NCBI GenBank assembly: GCA_900073065.1
Contig: FJOG01000029.1
Coordinates: forward strand, 660,406-724,405
Direction of reading: 5' to 3'
DNA: 64,000 bases
Source of the DNA: Phialocephala subalpina
Taxonomy: Eukaryota > Ascomycota > Leotiomycetes > Helotiales > Mollisiaceae
In this document: positions 32,305 through 43,658 of the stretch, piece after piece
Numbering within the stretch: the first letter of the stretch is position 1
How the letters are laid out: the number at the start of each line of letters is the position of its first letter
The notes under the pieces: model-generated
The model's input: the letters and a program-made list of their open reading frames with translations, nothing else
Told to the model about the DNA's origin: nothing
The model's database searches: none
Position numbers and translations under genes: made by a program

Positions 32305-33772
32305 TTAGAAGTCTGAGGATTGAGCACGTGAACGACCAAGTTTGATTGATCCTTCAAACCCGAATTTGGCAGGGGATTTCGTAACGTCGGCGTAGCTCTG
32401 TCTTGCTGAATTGGTAGTATCCCTTGAAAGGTTGGCTGAGATGCCAATGTTTTGTAGTTTTTGCTGAAGTTGCGTGAACTGAGCGTTTGATATGGTTTCG
32501 ATGCTCTTCCGAGATTCTGGCGTCGAGGGTGGTGTTGATGTACTGCTTGCCCGGCTGCTGTAGGTAGAAGATAACGAAGAAGCTGGAGAAACACTTCTGG
32601 ATGCAGGACGTGCGTCTTGTAGTTCGATGTTTGTTTGCAACTCTAGATTGTTCCATTCTAGGTCGTATTCCCTCGGGTCGTAGATTTCCGAGTATGCGTG
32701 ATCGTGGATAAGGTCTGTTGGAGTCCACAACGCAGGTCGTAGTCGAAGCTTGCGCATTAAGGTTCGGTAGCTGAGTTCGTCGAGTCGATTGGACCAGATC
32801 CATGTGTTGAAGGGTATACACATGTCCAGTTTAACTTTATAAGCATGGTTGTATTGGAACCATGACGGGTGGTCGAAGGATCCACCTGAATGTTCAAGGT
32901 GCATTGTTTCTTCTTTGTTTCTGTAGCTTTCGGGATTCTGCCGATAGTCTTGACGCCGATAGAGCGGCATGATTTGGCTGCCGGCTTGCCAAACAAACTG
33001 CTTGGAAGAGATCTGATCAAACAGTCAGCCAAAGAATAGTAATTTCATTCCGACTCGAAATTTCAAGCTTGAGAGAAGACTAGAAGACTTACGATGCTTA
33101 CGAGCGCCCAAGGCTCATGATTTTCAACCCAGATGCGAAGAACGGCCAAAGGACTATCAAAATGGTGATTAGTGAAATGTGCGGGAAGGAGCACGTATTG
33201 GGTTTTCCCAAACAGAAGACTTGTGCACCCAGAAAATAGAAAGAATGGACTCACTGTTTGAAAAAGTTTTGAAGGTCTTTGTCCGAAGGATGTGGTGTTT
33301 TGCAATTTTGATGTATACACCTAACAAGCTTGATATCTTGTCGTTGGGACACTCCGTTATTGAACTTTATGATGCTTCCAACGGCGGTGTTAAACTTGGA
33401 GCATGGTATTTTTGGGTTGGGATAGGCTTGATAGTAGCCGTACTCTTCGAGGTTGTGTCGCTGTTCATTGTTTCTTTGCTGGGTTTGTTGTTGTTGTCGA
33501 GCGTCGAGTCGTAATCGTATTTCGACAGACTCAAGCGAGCGTTTTTGAGTACTAGTAGAAGACATGCTGTCCAATGGGTGAGTTGTATAGTGCATTTCTG
33601 AGTTGGTACTCTGAGTTGGTCGGTGGTTGTCTTGTGTAGGGTACAACATTTTCGGGTTTGTAGTCGTACTTTGATTTTGCCGCCTGAAGTAATTTTCCTG
33701 CACGAGGGAGAAAAAATCCAAGAAACCAGAGACGAGGCACAGATTAAGTGTGAGAGTTATGACTCTGTGCAT
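32305..33772 (-). CDS. Unrecognised fungal protein, three exons
   Basis: Exons 33772-33255, 33153-33093 and 33012-32305 join in phase (introns GTGAGT..TAG and GTAAGT..CAG) to 428 residues if the first ATG is used. The region before 33649 looks like leader or intron sequence (a pyrimidine tract and GCAG near 33678), so MLYPTQDNHRPTQ at 33649 is a likelier start, giving 387 residues. The order is: a Gln-rich N-terminus (DARQQQQTQQRNNEQ); a conserved-looking core with two Cys (KLVRCIHQNCKTPHPSDKDL, then PLAVLRIWVENHEPWALVSI and SSKQFVWQAGSQIMPLYRR); a hydrophobic/aromatic segment (LDMCIPFNTWIW); and a Ser-rich C-terminus (SVSPASSLSSTYSSRASS) ending with QSYADVTKSPAKFG. The second exon is only 61 bp, and the motif continuity across it supports the model. 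No signal peptide is seen after the revised start. Function unknown. Confidence 0.65.
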
Positions 33773-35557
33773 GAACTATAATAGTCTACAATGGGGTTAC
33801 CAGAAATCATTGATCAGTGACAGACGTCAACCACCTGGGTTTGGTTGGTGCTGCGGTGCCGCACCTGGCACTTGATGGGAACGCTTGCAAGAAGACATTG
33901 AGGTGGTAGACAAATCTTATTCGTCCTTGCAGCATGGCATCTTGGTTCTACTCATCATCACATCGTGAGCAGCGGAGAGGCAGAGATGGACCTGTAGTGC
34001 CCCAACTGGCGCTGTATCAATCAGCGACCGCAAGCAGCGCCATTAATATACCCCACCGATGCTCAATACATATGAACTATAATCTATGAAAGATTTCGAT
34101 TGATTTGCTAATGGGTTCGTTGTTCTGTGGATGTTGTGCGCTTCGGCAAAAATAGAGTTTACCCCTTTTTCGCTCCCAGTGTTAACGTGCTAAGCGGGAA
34201 ACTCAAAATGTTTCCAGAACACCCACAACACGCTGCACTAGGGCACCAAAACGCATTCAGATATTATTTGAGCTTTAATATGAGCCCCCTAAGCGTGTAG
34301 AGTATATTTTGAGTTTCTAAAACCATCATAAAAGTGGGAGGGCAGGAACATCACAGTCGTTCATCAACTCTCTGCTGAGTCCAACCTCACTCAAAAGGAC
34401 TTTCAGCAGAGGGTTTGAAACCCTTTGCATGCGTGCCAAGAGTGATTTGATCAAGCCTTCATCTTTTCCGCAATCAAAGACTCTCGTGGCGCACACATAA
34501 AAAGTACTTGGCATGTCCTCCGAATGGGGTAGGAACGTGCCGCTGCCACACGAAAAGGGAAGTGTTGTGTGATACTCGAAGAATTGAGAGAGCAGATAAG
34601 ATTACACGAAAGAGCCATCAAAGCTTGCCTCCGACAACCAATAAATTCCTGACTATGCTGTAGAAGTGACATGTCGTGGTTGTTCCTGACTAGAAAATGA
34701 GGCTAGACTAGACCAGGACCAAGATAGGAAGGGGCATTGACAGGGATGTTGTGACAAGATATCGTGCAAATATGGAACGCTTCACGAGCCTCGAAAATCT
34801 ACTGGAGAGCATGATCATTTAAATTTTCTAGTCTCAGCCAGGGCTTTGCGATCCACGGTTGAGAATGTTGATGCTATCTCCGAGTCTCCGACGGCAGGCC
34901 ACGTATTTATTATGAGCAGCTTCGAAACTTGGACATTAAACTGACGTTCTGGAAGGCAGTAGAATTAAAGCACGATAATGTTACATGTACATGATGACGA
35001 GAGCAAAATGGTAGGCATGGCTGGCAGCAGCACCGGCAGCGGTCTTGTAAAGCTACAAGTGTAGACAAGACCATCAATTATTTTAACATAGAGTCTTTCA
35101 CACATATTAAAATAAATGTACGATCGCCCATGAGTATCGTGGAGCAAAAAATCGAAGAAATAATCCATTTCGGAAGGCGTCACCAACCTCCACATGACCA
35201 AATCTACGATTGTTGAGCAGCTCGGTTGCATAGTGACTACACGTAACAAGACTAATTAAAATACATAAATGTTCGTAATGTGGATCGAAACAACTTAATG
35301 CTTGCCTAAGACCGGCTTGATAACTGAGGGAAGATAGTGGTCACGTGAGATTGGAGTGATCCTTTCCACTGGGAAGTCTATAACTTGGAGACTCCCAGCG
35401 AAAAGCGAGACCGGACAGCTTATATATAAGATGAATAGCGATATGGTCCGATATCAGTCACACTTAGAGTGAAACGGCATCGCTTGAATGGCCAGCCCAA
35501 AAATGAATGTCCAAAAATCTAATTTAGAGCAGAAATTCGGCATTCCCTCCAGTCCAA
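33773..35557. other. Intergenic stretch
   Basis: No gene recognised. CTTATATATAAG at about 35419-35430 is a probable TATA element for the gene at 35558. Confidence 0.45.
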
Positions 35558-36349
35558 ATGAAATTGGAACTGAGTCACGAACGGCGTATCGAATACAAAA
35601 CGACCATACAGGCACCGAGTTGCTTCTTCAAACCACTTGCAATAGAAAGCACGAACAAAAATAGAAACGTTTCGAAGGTCTGCGGAAGCACAAAAACATT
35701 ATTTCCAGAGCGGCGAGGAAGCTCGAAATTCTTCCAGATGCTTGCCTCTCGATCCACCAGCTCTGAGGTGCCTGACTTCGTCAGATCAGAGACTCGGGAA
35801 ACGTCCACAGCACGCGCTCCCAACGACTTCACTAGACCATCAGGCCGATCCCCTTTCATCATCGAGACTGTCATGGCTGATTCTGGTAATACTATCGAAT
35901 TAGAAAAGTTTTACGACAAGGAACCATTCCTCATCCCTGCACAGCACATGTCTGGAGGAATCGGATCCTACCGTCCAGATAACAGACATAGCTGCCTCCT
36001 CAGAAGAGCCACTGGCTACAAAGATCTTGTGAATCCGATCCTGCCGCGGATGGCTTCAGATGTTTTCAGTCTAGGTTATGGAATCCCGGCTAGGAAACTG
36101 TATGAAGTCGAATTTGTGGACGTTGAGATGGTGTGGAATGGTAATGTCGCCTCACAACCAAATGAAAAGGAGCTTAAGAAGTCGCCGACGAGCCTTAGCG
36201 AGATGTCGGATGACTCTGTTGTTTCGGTTATCAAGAAAGTCAAGGCGAGAGGTGTGAAGAATGCCTTGCGAGTTGAATTTGAGCTGAAGGGGACAAAGCC
36301 GATTTGTGGAGGAAGTGTTCGACTTTCGGGGCTCATCGCAAGTCTATGA
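35558..36349 (+). CDS. Orphan protein A of a three-gene tandem set
   Basis: This is a single uninterrupted 263-codon frame behind a strong TATA-like element. The N-terminal ~100 residues are basic and Ser/Thr-rich and look disordered; translation may instead start at the ATG at 35870 (MADSGNTIELEKFYDKEPFL). The C-terminal part has YEVEFVDVEMVWNGN, then a helix VVSVIKKVKARGVKNALRVEFEL. This strand / W-N/D-G / helix with 'K.RG.K..LR' pattern recurs in the two following genes, so the three are probably diverged paralogs. No signal peptide, membrane segment or known domain is seen. Function unknown. Confidence 0.6.
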   Translation: MKLELSHERRIEYKTTIQAPSCFFKPLAIESTNKNRNVSKVCGSTKTLFPERRGSSKFFQMLASRSTSSEVPDFVRSETRETSTARAPNDFTRPSGRSPFIIETVMADSGNTIELEKFYDKEPFLIPAQHMSGGIGSYRPDNRHSCLLRRATGYKDLVNPILPRMASDVFSLGYGIPARKLYEVEFVDVEMVWNGNVASQPNEKELKKSPTSLSEMSDDSVVSVIKKVKARGVKNALRVEFELKGTKPICGGSVRLSGLIASL

Positions 36350-36865
36350 AAATCTAAAGAGATGTATTGTATGAACCGATTCATTCAAATAAATATACGA
36401 TTTCCAGAGAATGCATGTATCTTTATTGCATTATCGCTATCACATCGTGACTAAAGTCTTAGAATGTCCTAGCAGCAAGGCGGGCAGTGCTGAAGGATGG
36501 AGTCCGATACTCAGACGTACTCTGTGTTTGAGTCTACGGTACGCCTTATCTTCAAACAACTCTGTAGAGCCAAACTCGAAATCTCAGCAGGGGAAGTCTA
36601 TCCATGCGTGTAAATGATTTATGATGTGGACCATTAGTGATAATTCTTTCATTTGAGACAATGTATTCAACATTGGGCCCTTTTCCCAATCGAGGTGAAC
36701 TTGCCTCAAATCGGTTAGGTTACCACGATTGACGACCAGCACGACCGGACGCCATTTGGAAGGGTTTCATTTTTCTTTTCAAAAAACGAAAAATCCCCTA
36801 ACACAGTTCTTGTCTCGTCGCATATAACATCACGCATCAAAGATCTCCGGACACGCGACGAAACC
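36350..36865. other. Intergenic stretch
   Basis: No gene is seen. GCATATAACATCACGC at about 36820 is a plausible core promoter for the next gene. Confidence 0.4.
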
Positions 36866-37405
36866 ATGCCGGAGAAAGAAAATCAACCACCATACACGCT
36901 CCCAAACCGAGAGCCTCAAAACGAAGACGAAACTAACACCTCAAACTCAAGTACCAGCGCAAGCACAAGTCGAGATACACATTTAGTGTTTGTTGAGACC
37001 GTTGCGGAAAACAATACATCATGGTGTCCTAGCCAAAATACTATCGCTGTTCACAAATGTCTATCCAGCGGTCGGTACATAAGCTACCCATACTACCTCA
37101 AACATGATCTTGATTATGAGTGTCAGGTGGCAGAGATTCGCGACTTCACAACGTGCGGAGACCTCATCGAACAAATCCTCTCGTGCATAGCGTATGCTGA
37201 GAAACAGAGTACAGAAAAAGGGTGGGAAAAGAAGTTCACCAAAGTGATATTAGTGAGGATACTTTGGGCAGACGGCAGGGAGGAGAATTTTCCAACCGAA
37301 CTTCTAGGCAGGGGTGATAGTCATGCGAGAAGAGTGATGGGAATGGTGAAGCAGAGAGGGTGGAAAGATTGGATCAGATTGAAGTTCGCATTTACAGATA
37401 CGTGA
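36866..37405 (+). CDS. Orphan protein B of a three-gene tandem set
   Basis: This is a single-exon frame of 179 codons. After a Pro/Ser/Thr-rich start (MPEKENQPPYTLPNREP), residues ~38-179 form a compact-looking domain: HLVFVETVAENNTSWCP, CLSSGRYISYPYYLKHD, CGDLIEQILSCIAYAEKQ, KVILVRILWADGREENFP and a C-terminal MVKQRGWKDWIRLKFAF. It matches gene C in layout and in the RGWKD..R motif, and gene A more weakly. No targeting signal is visible. Function unknown. Confidence 0.65.
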   Translation: MPEKENQPPYTLPNREPQNEDETNTSNSSTSASTSRDTHLVFVETVAENNTSWCPSQNTIAVHKCLSSGRYISYPYYLKHDLDYECQVAEIRDFTTCGDLIEQILSCIAYAEKQSTEKGWEKKFTKVILVRILWADGREENFPTELLGRGDSHARRVMGMVKQRGWKDWIRLKFAFTDT

Positions 37406-37761
37406 CAAAGACGGACGAGTCTAAAAATCATTCTCCCGTGAGAGTTATGAGTAAGATCGTGGATATTGTAGACGATCTTGCAAGTAGTTGATGGGAATGG
37501 AAGGCAGATCTGATGGGGGGAAATGATCAAGCTAAGGTTCGAGTTCTAGTAGGCATAGAACCATCATCAAACACAAAAATAACAATCAATACAACTACAG
37601 AATGTAGTCAAGCTCAGCATACACACTGGCAGAGCCGCTACAACCAAGAATACTTAGCTGCCCTAGATGATCCGAAAATGTGTTAGGGTACAAACCTATG
37701 GGCCAGTTAGACCGGAATCCAAACTGCGGATCTCAAGAACATACCTAAGAAAATATAATAA

Positions 37762-38408
37762 ATGTCCGCAAAAAATCAAAACTATCGCAAGATATTAAAA
37801 GACTGTTGGAAGTCGAGCACCCAGAAAACGATGTCGGAAAAATCAGAAAATCCACCTCCATACCAGCTTTGCGGGACACCTCCAGAGACGAGCCTCCCAG
37901 TCCGCCCCACGAGTGGCCTTTCCGCAGCGCCACTTATGCCTCAGCATCTGGCCTTCGTCCAAGTTAGGATGGCAAACGGGATGTTGTATCGTTCTTGCCC
38001 AGCCTGGACTCATTGCGACGGAAGTACCGGACAGTACTTCATCTATGAGAAAGAGGAAACAAACAGCAGAAGCGAAAGACAAATCCAGCTGGTCCCCATA
38101 TATTACGACGAAAACACCACGGTTGGCGAGCTTGGCGCTCAAGTCTTGTCAGATATGGAGTGCTCGCCAAATAGGAAGAAAGCGCAAGAGAAAGGGTGGA
38201 GACGCTCTGCTCTGATAGTATCTTCTATTGATGTCGAGTGGAACGGATTTGAGAACCTACATTGCCACCCTAAATCTGCCCTACAATGCAGGTCAGTAAA
38301 CCATTTTACGAGGCCCAGGATGTGTTAGCTCGGAGGCTGCTGAAGAAAATGGAGGAAAGAGGTTGGAAGGATCTGCTGAGAATCAACCTCAAGACTGTCG
38401 TTTTCTAG
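37762..38408 (+). CDS. Orphan protein C, apparently frameshifted near its end
   Basis: The frame opens at 37762; the ATG at 37831 (MSEKSENPPPYQLCGTPPE) is an alternative. It reads LAFVQVRMANGMLYRSCP, YFIYEKEETN, LVPIYYDENTTVGELGAQV and SALIVSSIDVEWNGFENL, matching the domain of gene B. Around 38260-38290 the homologous text moves to another frame (VSKPFYEAQDVLARRLLKK, then MEERGWKDLLRINLKTVVF) and ends at TAG 38406-38408. In the original frame the product ends at 38328 with a different tail. No convincing intron joins the two, so a one-base indel (real or a sequencing error) is the simplest reading. Confidence 0.55.
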
Positions 38409-38748
38409 AGAGTGAACAGACATACCTTCAATGTACTTGCAATTGAGAGCACATTCTCTGACCACAATGCTAGAATGCAGTGATAGATTACATACGACAT
38501 GGAGGACACTTCGCCCTCACAGAATCGTGTGCAGAATGTAGATTTGCATTATGTCTAGCAGCTAACTACCACATCATTAGCTAATGCTCCTCATCATAGC
38601 GTAACAAACACAAACATGAAAAGCTTAAGCACGCGGTCGACCACGCAGAGAAATGCAAGCCAAGGACTATTCGTATGTCCATCCTCCCCAGCCAGAGCAA
38701 AGCCATTCCCCATCTCAGTACATATTCCTACAAGTGCAAAGAAATCGT
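38409..38748. other. Intergenic stretch between convergent genes
   Basis: 3' flanks of orphan C and the cohesin gene; nothing else is seen. Confidence 0.5.
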
Positions 38749-41700
38749 CTAATCTCCCATCACATCATCGTCATCATCATCCCCACCACCCTCTTCCTCT
38801 TCCTCCTCTCCATTATCCTCTCCTCCACCCTCAGGCTCCTCATCCAGAAGCTCCCTCCTACGCAGATCCTCAACTGTGCCTTCCTCCGGTTCAACATCCG
38901 CGAACGGATCGTCTTCTTCCTCTTCCTCTTCTACTAGCTCTGTACTCTTCGCCAGTACAGAGGTTTTCTTCGCTGGTTGTGCTTTGCTTTTATTCGCCTT
39001 CTTCTTCGGCTTTGGCTCATCCAAGTACGCGACGACTTCCTTGAAATTCGAACCGAGACGATGTCTATTTCTTTGAATGCGAGATCGGAGCTTGCCTTTC
39101 GGAGGACCTGAAGCGTCGATCACTTGTGCGAGGATAGCGAGGACGAGTTTCCCAGAGAACTCGCAAAGTTGTTGCTCGGTTCTTAGGGACTCTGCTTGTC
39201 GTGCGCCTTCGGAGGAATTCTCATCCTCCTCTTCTTCGGATTCGGATTCGAGGTCTTCGGGTTCTTCGTCGTCGCTGGGTTCTTCGAGCTTCTTCTTGGA
39301 TTTCTTGGCGAATTGCTTCTCTAATGCGTCGAAGATTGAAATAAGTTCTGGCTGGTAGGTAGGGTCGATTTCCTTGACAAGACTTTGCAGGTATGCGTTC
39401 TCATTCGAAGCTTCGGCCTGGCTGTTCTTGCCTTTGGACGTCTTCGCAGGTCTGAGAGTGGCGAAGAGAACGTGCAGGTCAAGGAGCGTTCCAGCTCCAA
39501 CCAGACGTGCGGTGTCCAAAGTCGACCGAGAAGAGAAAGTGACAACAAGGTTCGTAACGAAGACATCCTGCCACTCCTTCAGATGATCAATCTCCAGGTC
39601 TGCGATCTCCTCGCCAGAATTGGCAGCTTCAGTGAAGGACCGCACTTTCCACATGAAGTAGAACATGCTTGTACGGATTGCAGACAGTACAACTTCGTCT
39701 TCGAGATTTTCGCGAGCTTCATCGTGAGCATCTTCGTATACGCCACGAGCGATGATGTCGAGAAGAATAGCGATAGGCTGCCTTGAATCCTTGCCCGCCT
39801 CCGCTTCGAGGGCTTCCACACAACTCGAAATGCTGGCAAGCTGCTCTAGTCGGGCAAGATTATGAGATAGCTCTGTGAGGAGTTTGGGGCTGAGGGTGCC
39901 TCGAACAGTAATCTCGCCAGCTTTGCTGATCTTTCTGAGTATGCTCGTGGTGTCTTCCCAAAGGGTTTGTACTTTGTTGTCGGCAACCTCTTCGAGCTCT
40001 TCATAGCCACGGGCGTGGAGTAGTGCGGCGCCAGCTTCACTCAAAACACCCTTGTCTGCATGACTGCTGAATTGTGCGCTGATCTCGTCCAGCAACTTGG
40101 CGTATACCGTTGAGTCCTGTCGCAATTCCTGGAATATGTTGAGATTCAGTACATGCTCCAGTCTGAGAACCACAGTGGCCGTCTTGGGATCTGCTCCGTA
40201 TTTCTTCAACAGGCCAGGAATCAGGCCAGCCAAACGTCGTGCAGCAGCCTCTCTTGCCTCATGATTGTCTCGGCGGGCGTGCTTCTTCTTGGCCTTCTCC
40301 TTGTCGGCTTCTTCGGCATCTGACAATCCGAGTTTGACTACAGCATTGAGCACCTCTAAAAGAATGAGCTCTTCTTTCTCAGCCGGCTTGAAGCTTTCCC
40401 TCAACTCTTGCTCCGCATCTGTACCAGCAGCCGCCGATGTATGGTCGAACAGAAGGTAGCCTGCAAGCAACTCCCAGTTTTTGATAGCGGGAACTTTCTC
40501 GTAAAGTGCCTGAGCAGCGAGAGAAAATCTGGATTCGGGGCCGGAGACATTCAAGAAATCTGCGGCTTCGATTTGACTTGGCATATCATCAACATCTTGG
40601 ACATCATAGCTCAGCAAACTTTCAGCAAGACACTTCAGCCTGATCCATTCGGGACGTGGTGTATCAAAGTCTTCTTCGTCTTCAATAGGCAGGTGCTCCT
40701 CGAGGAACTCGTCGCCACCAAGTTCTTCTACCTTCGCATCGTACAGGTCATTGATGCTCTCTGCGAAGAATGGAGTTACAGCTTTTCTGACTTTCGGCTC
40801 CGAGTCAAATATTAGCTTGCCTATCACGTCGATGTCATCAGGCTCCAGCATGCCCGCTTGTCTGACCGACTCCAACAACTCGACTGCAGGTGCCCTCACA
40901 TCAGGTTCCGCATCGCGGGTTGCAATTTCCACTAATCGGGGACGGAATCGCTCGATGAAGTGTCGCATGAGCCCGGTTTCGAGCTTCTCCATGATGGCTT
41001 GTAATTGCTTGATGACCTCTTGTCGCATTAGCGCGTGACTGTCCGACATCATCCAACCCATATATCGTAGATATTGTCCTTCATAGAATACACTGCTCAA
41101 GGTCATGATCCAGTCTCCCAGAGCCTCGCAGCAGTCGAGTCTGATTTTCGGATCGACATCTCGGTATCTGTGAACGTAGATCGCGTCGTAGAGCATTTGA
41201 ATTTGTTCCTCAAGAATAGACTTCTGTTCCTCGTTGGCGTCGACCTTGCTCTGGAAATCGGCAAGTCTCGCTTTATTGGGTTTCTTGTTTTTCTTCGCGG
41301 CCACCAGTTGTCGCTGGTGCTTTGCTGCAGTCTCAATCTCCTCACTGGCCACCCGGCACATCGAACTGATGAGAGAAAGTGCTGCGACAGTCGTGGTATG
41401 GCGAAAAGGACGGCAGGTAGAGGTAGACAGACTGCTAAACCACATGTGGAGATTTTCCATCAACGCTTTCTCAGTATACACTATCTTGGTCTCATGAAGG
41501 GCCTCGAGTAAGTCGCTGAAGAAGGTCACAAGAGATTCCCGGAAGGCATGACTGCTTTTGGATTTCGAAATGAGGGGGTAATCGGTTGGGTTTTGCTAAT
41601 GATTGTCAGTATCTCAACATGCCGGTCTAAGTGCGTGAACTGACGGCTTGGTATTCCTCTTGCAAGTCTCCGACTTTGCCAGCGACATTGTCCACATCGT

Positions 41701-42384
41701 CTATATCATCCCGTGTGATCTCTATTGTGCATCCAGAGCTTCGGAGTAGGAAATTGACAAGCTCGACCATTGCGGCTGGGCCGTCGTCTTGCAATCTGCT
41801 GACCCATTGCCCCGCAACATCTTTTGAGGATAATCCGCTGGTATAGACATCCGCTATAAGAGAATTAGCATTATTCTGCCAGTTTCCAAGTTCTGGCGCG
41901 TACCATATAGTCCCTCTGCATCTTTATCCGCGATTGCCACTCTCTTCGCCTTCTTCGGTCTCGCAGGCAGCCTGACAGGAGGCGCCTCTTCATGCGCCGC
42001 TGTTCCATTGACTTTCGGCTTCTTCGTCGCAGGTTTCTTCGCCTTCTTCGGCTGCTTCCGCTTGACTGCCCTCACTTCCTCCTCCGCAGCGCTCTCTTCT
42101 TCCTCCTCAATCTCCTCTTCATCCTCATCTATTTCCGACGCGTCATTCTCGTCATCTTCTTCTCCCCGCTTTCTCTTCGCGCTCGCAGGAGCCTGTTGTG
42201 TCGATGGCGCATCGGGAACAAACTTTTCGGGAACTTTCACGGCGCGTCCTGATTTGCGCCTGCTGGCAGTCGCGCCAGGAGTGCTCGACACGTCGTTGTT
42301 GGAGATATCCATGAGCGGCGTTCTTCGAGTAGTCATTGATTCATTTGACGCGACTGAGAAAATTGATGGCAGAGAGGAAGTCAA
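38749..42384 (-). CDS. scc3: Cohesin subunit SCC3/STAG
   Basis: Exons 42384-41904, 41853-41645 and 41595-38749 join in phase to 1178 residues. An in-frame ATG at 42336 (MTTRRTPLMDISNN) is the more likely start, giving 1162. The N-terminus is basic and then strongly acidic (KRKRGEEDDENDASEIDED, KKAKKPATKKPKV), as in nuclear stromalins. The STAG region follows (TTTVAALSLISSMCRVASEE). The stromalin conservative domain comes near residue 380-430 (IRLDCCEALGDWIMTLSSVF, YLRYMGWMMSDSHALMRQE). The rest is HEAT-like helices and a very acidic, Lys-rich tail. SCC3 binds Scc1/Rad21 and DNA and is needed for cohesin loading and sister-chromatid cohesion. The length and domain order are normal for the family. 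Introns are 50 and 49 bp. Confidence 0.95.
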
Positions 42385-42668
42385 GTTGTTGAGTCGCGTT
42401 GGAAATAATGGTGATGTTGATGATCCCGTCGCGACTATCGCGATGGATCGTGTGGGTGGATCAAACGTTGGCGCCTTATCAGGCAGAAATATTATCGAGG
42501 CTCAATTTCACGACTTTAGAACCGACTTTCACTTTGACATAGTCATAGTATCGGACGAATCGACGAGCATTCTCCTCGCTCTTTTCTGGGGCAAAGTGGG
42601 CTCAAGATTAGCTTTTTCTGCAACTCTGGCTTGCTTCAGTCTGGGATAATGTCACGACGGTACATTCG
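42385..42668. promoter_or_regulatory. Shared divergent promoter of scc3 and ureD
   Basis: Only 284 bp separate the two start codons, so both core promoters must lie here. No TATA box is obvious. GATA-type words (TATC or GATA cores) occur near 42438, 42476 and 42491, which could suit nitrogen control of the urease gene. This is speculative. Confidence 0.4.
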
Positions 42669-43658
42669 ATGACCTCTCCATTTCCGCCGTCTTCCTCTGC
42701 ACCCGGAGAAGGACGTCTCGTGGTGCAACTGCTGCCCCACAACATCTCAGCATTATCTACGATCACATTTCAATATCCTCTCAAGCTTATATCGCCCTCG
42801 CCGTCCGCTGCACAGAAGAGCGTCCTCGTCTTCCTTCTCACCTATGGAGGCGGGCTCGTCGGCGGCGACCAAGTTAATCTTACCATTAATGTCAAGCGGA
42901 AGGCCAAACTCAGCATTGTCACTCAAGGACATACAAAGATCTTCAAATCGCCTACTCGTCAAGTCGTAACTCGTCAAAGTCTCCACGTGACCGTTGAAGA
43001 TGGTGCTGCGGTTTGCCTATTACCTGATCCAGTTCAACCCTTCGAAGGAAGTGTGTATGGACAGTCTCAGAAGTTCTATGTGGCAGAAGGTGGCAGTCTC
43101 TGTCTCTTGGACTGGGTCTCTGCTGGCCGAACAGCTCGCGGAGAAGACTGGGACCTGCGTGCTTGGAGTGGGCGAAATGAGGTCTGGTTAGCACCACAAT
43201 CGAACGACAAAGCTCGCCTCCTGCTAAGGGACAACGTTATCCTGGAACGAGAGGCTCTTGATGGAACCATTCAAGATTTGAGAAAGAAGATGCATGGAAT
43301 GGGCATCTTCGGGACTTTGGTGTTGCGAGGACCGTTGATGGAGGCTCTGGCCGCGTTTTTCATGTCTGAATTTGCCGCTCTACCTCGCATCGGCGCGAGA
43401 GACTTCCGATCCCAGGACAGGAAGGAGACAGATGACAAAGCTGGCCTCTCTCAGCAGGAAACTTGGAGGTACTCACGATTGAGTCAAGAGAAGGAAGCCG
43501 GCGTCTTGTGGTCGGTCGCAAAAGTTCGCGGATGTATTGTTGTCAAGTTTGGTGCTCGTACAGTTGAGGGCAGCCGAGATTGGATTGGAAGTATGCTGAA
43601 AGAAGAGGGTTCAGTCGTATCCCACTTTGGCGAAGATGCGGCCATGTGTGTTCGGTGA
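42669..43658 (+). CDS. ureD: Urease accessory protein UreD
   Basis: An intronless frame of 329 codons. It shows the UreD/UreH signatures: LTYGGGLVGGDQVNLTINV, LSIVTQGHTKIFKS, CLLPDPVQPFEGSVYGQ, LLDWVSAGRTARGEDWDL and VLRGPLM. UreD works with UreF and UreG to insert nickel into apo-urease in the cytosol. The length is in the normal range (about 300-350). The fungal insertion around residues 240-275 (Asp/Lys/Gln-rich) is hydrophilic. It faces scc3 across a 284-bp intergenic region, with no functional link to it. Confidence 0.94.
   Translation: MTSPFPPSSSAPGEGRLVVQLLPHNISALSTITFQYPLKLISPSPSAAQKSVLVFLLTYGGGLVGGDQVNLTINVKRKAKLSIVTQGHTKIFKSPTRQVVTRQSLHVTVEDGAAVCLLPDPVQPFEGSVYGQSQKFYVAEGGSLCLLDWVSAGRTARGEDWDLRAWSGRNEVWLAPQSNDKARLLLRDNVILEREALDGTIQDLRKKMHGMGIFGTLVLRGPLMEALAAFFMSEFAALPRIGARDFRSQDRKETDDKAGLSQQETWRYSRLSQEKEAGVLWSVAKVRGCIVVKFGARTVEGSRDWIGSMLKEEGSVVSHFGEDAAMCVR

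Noticed and set aside
41992..42649. Plus-strand frames with long Ser and Leu runs
   Set aside because: They are antisense to the acidic N-terminus of SCC3; the runs come from reversed Glu/Asp codons.
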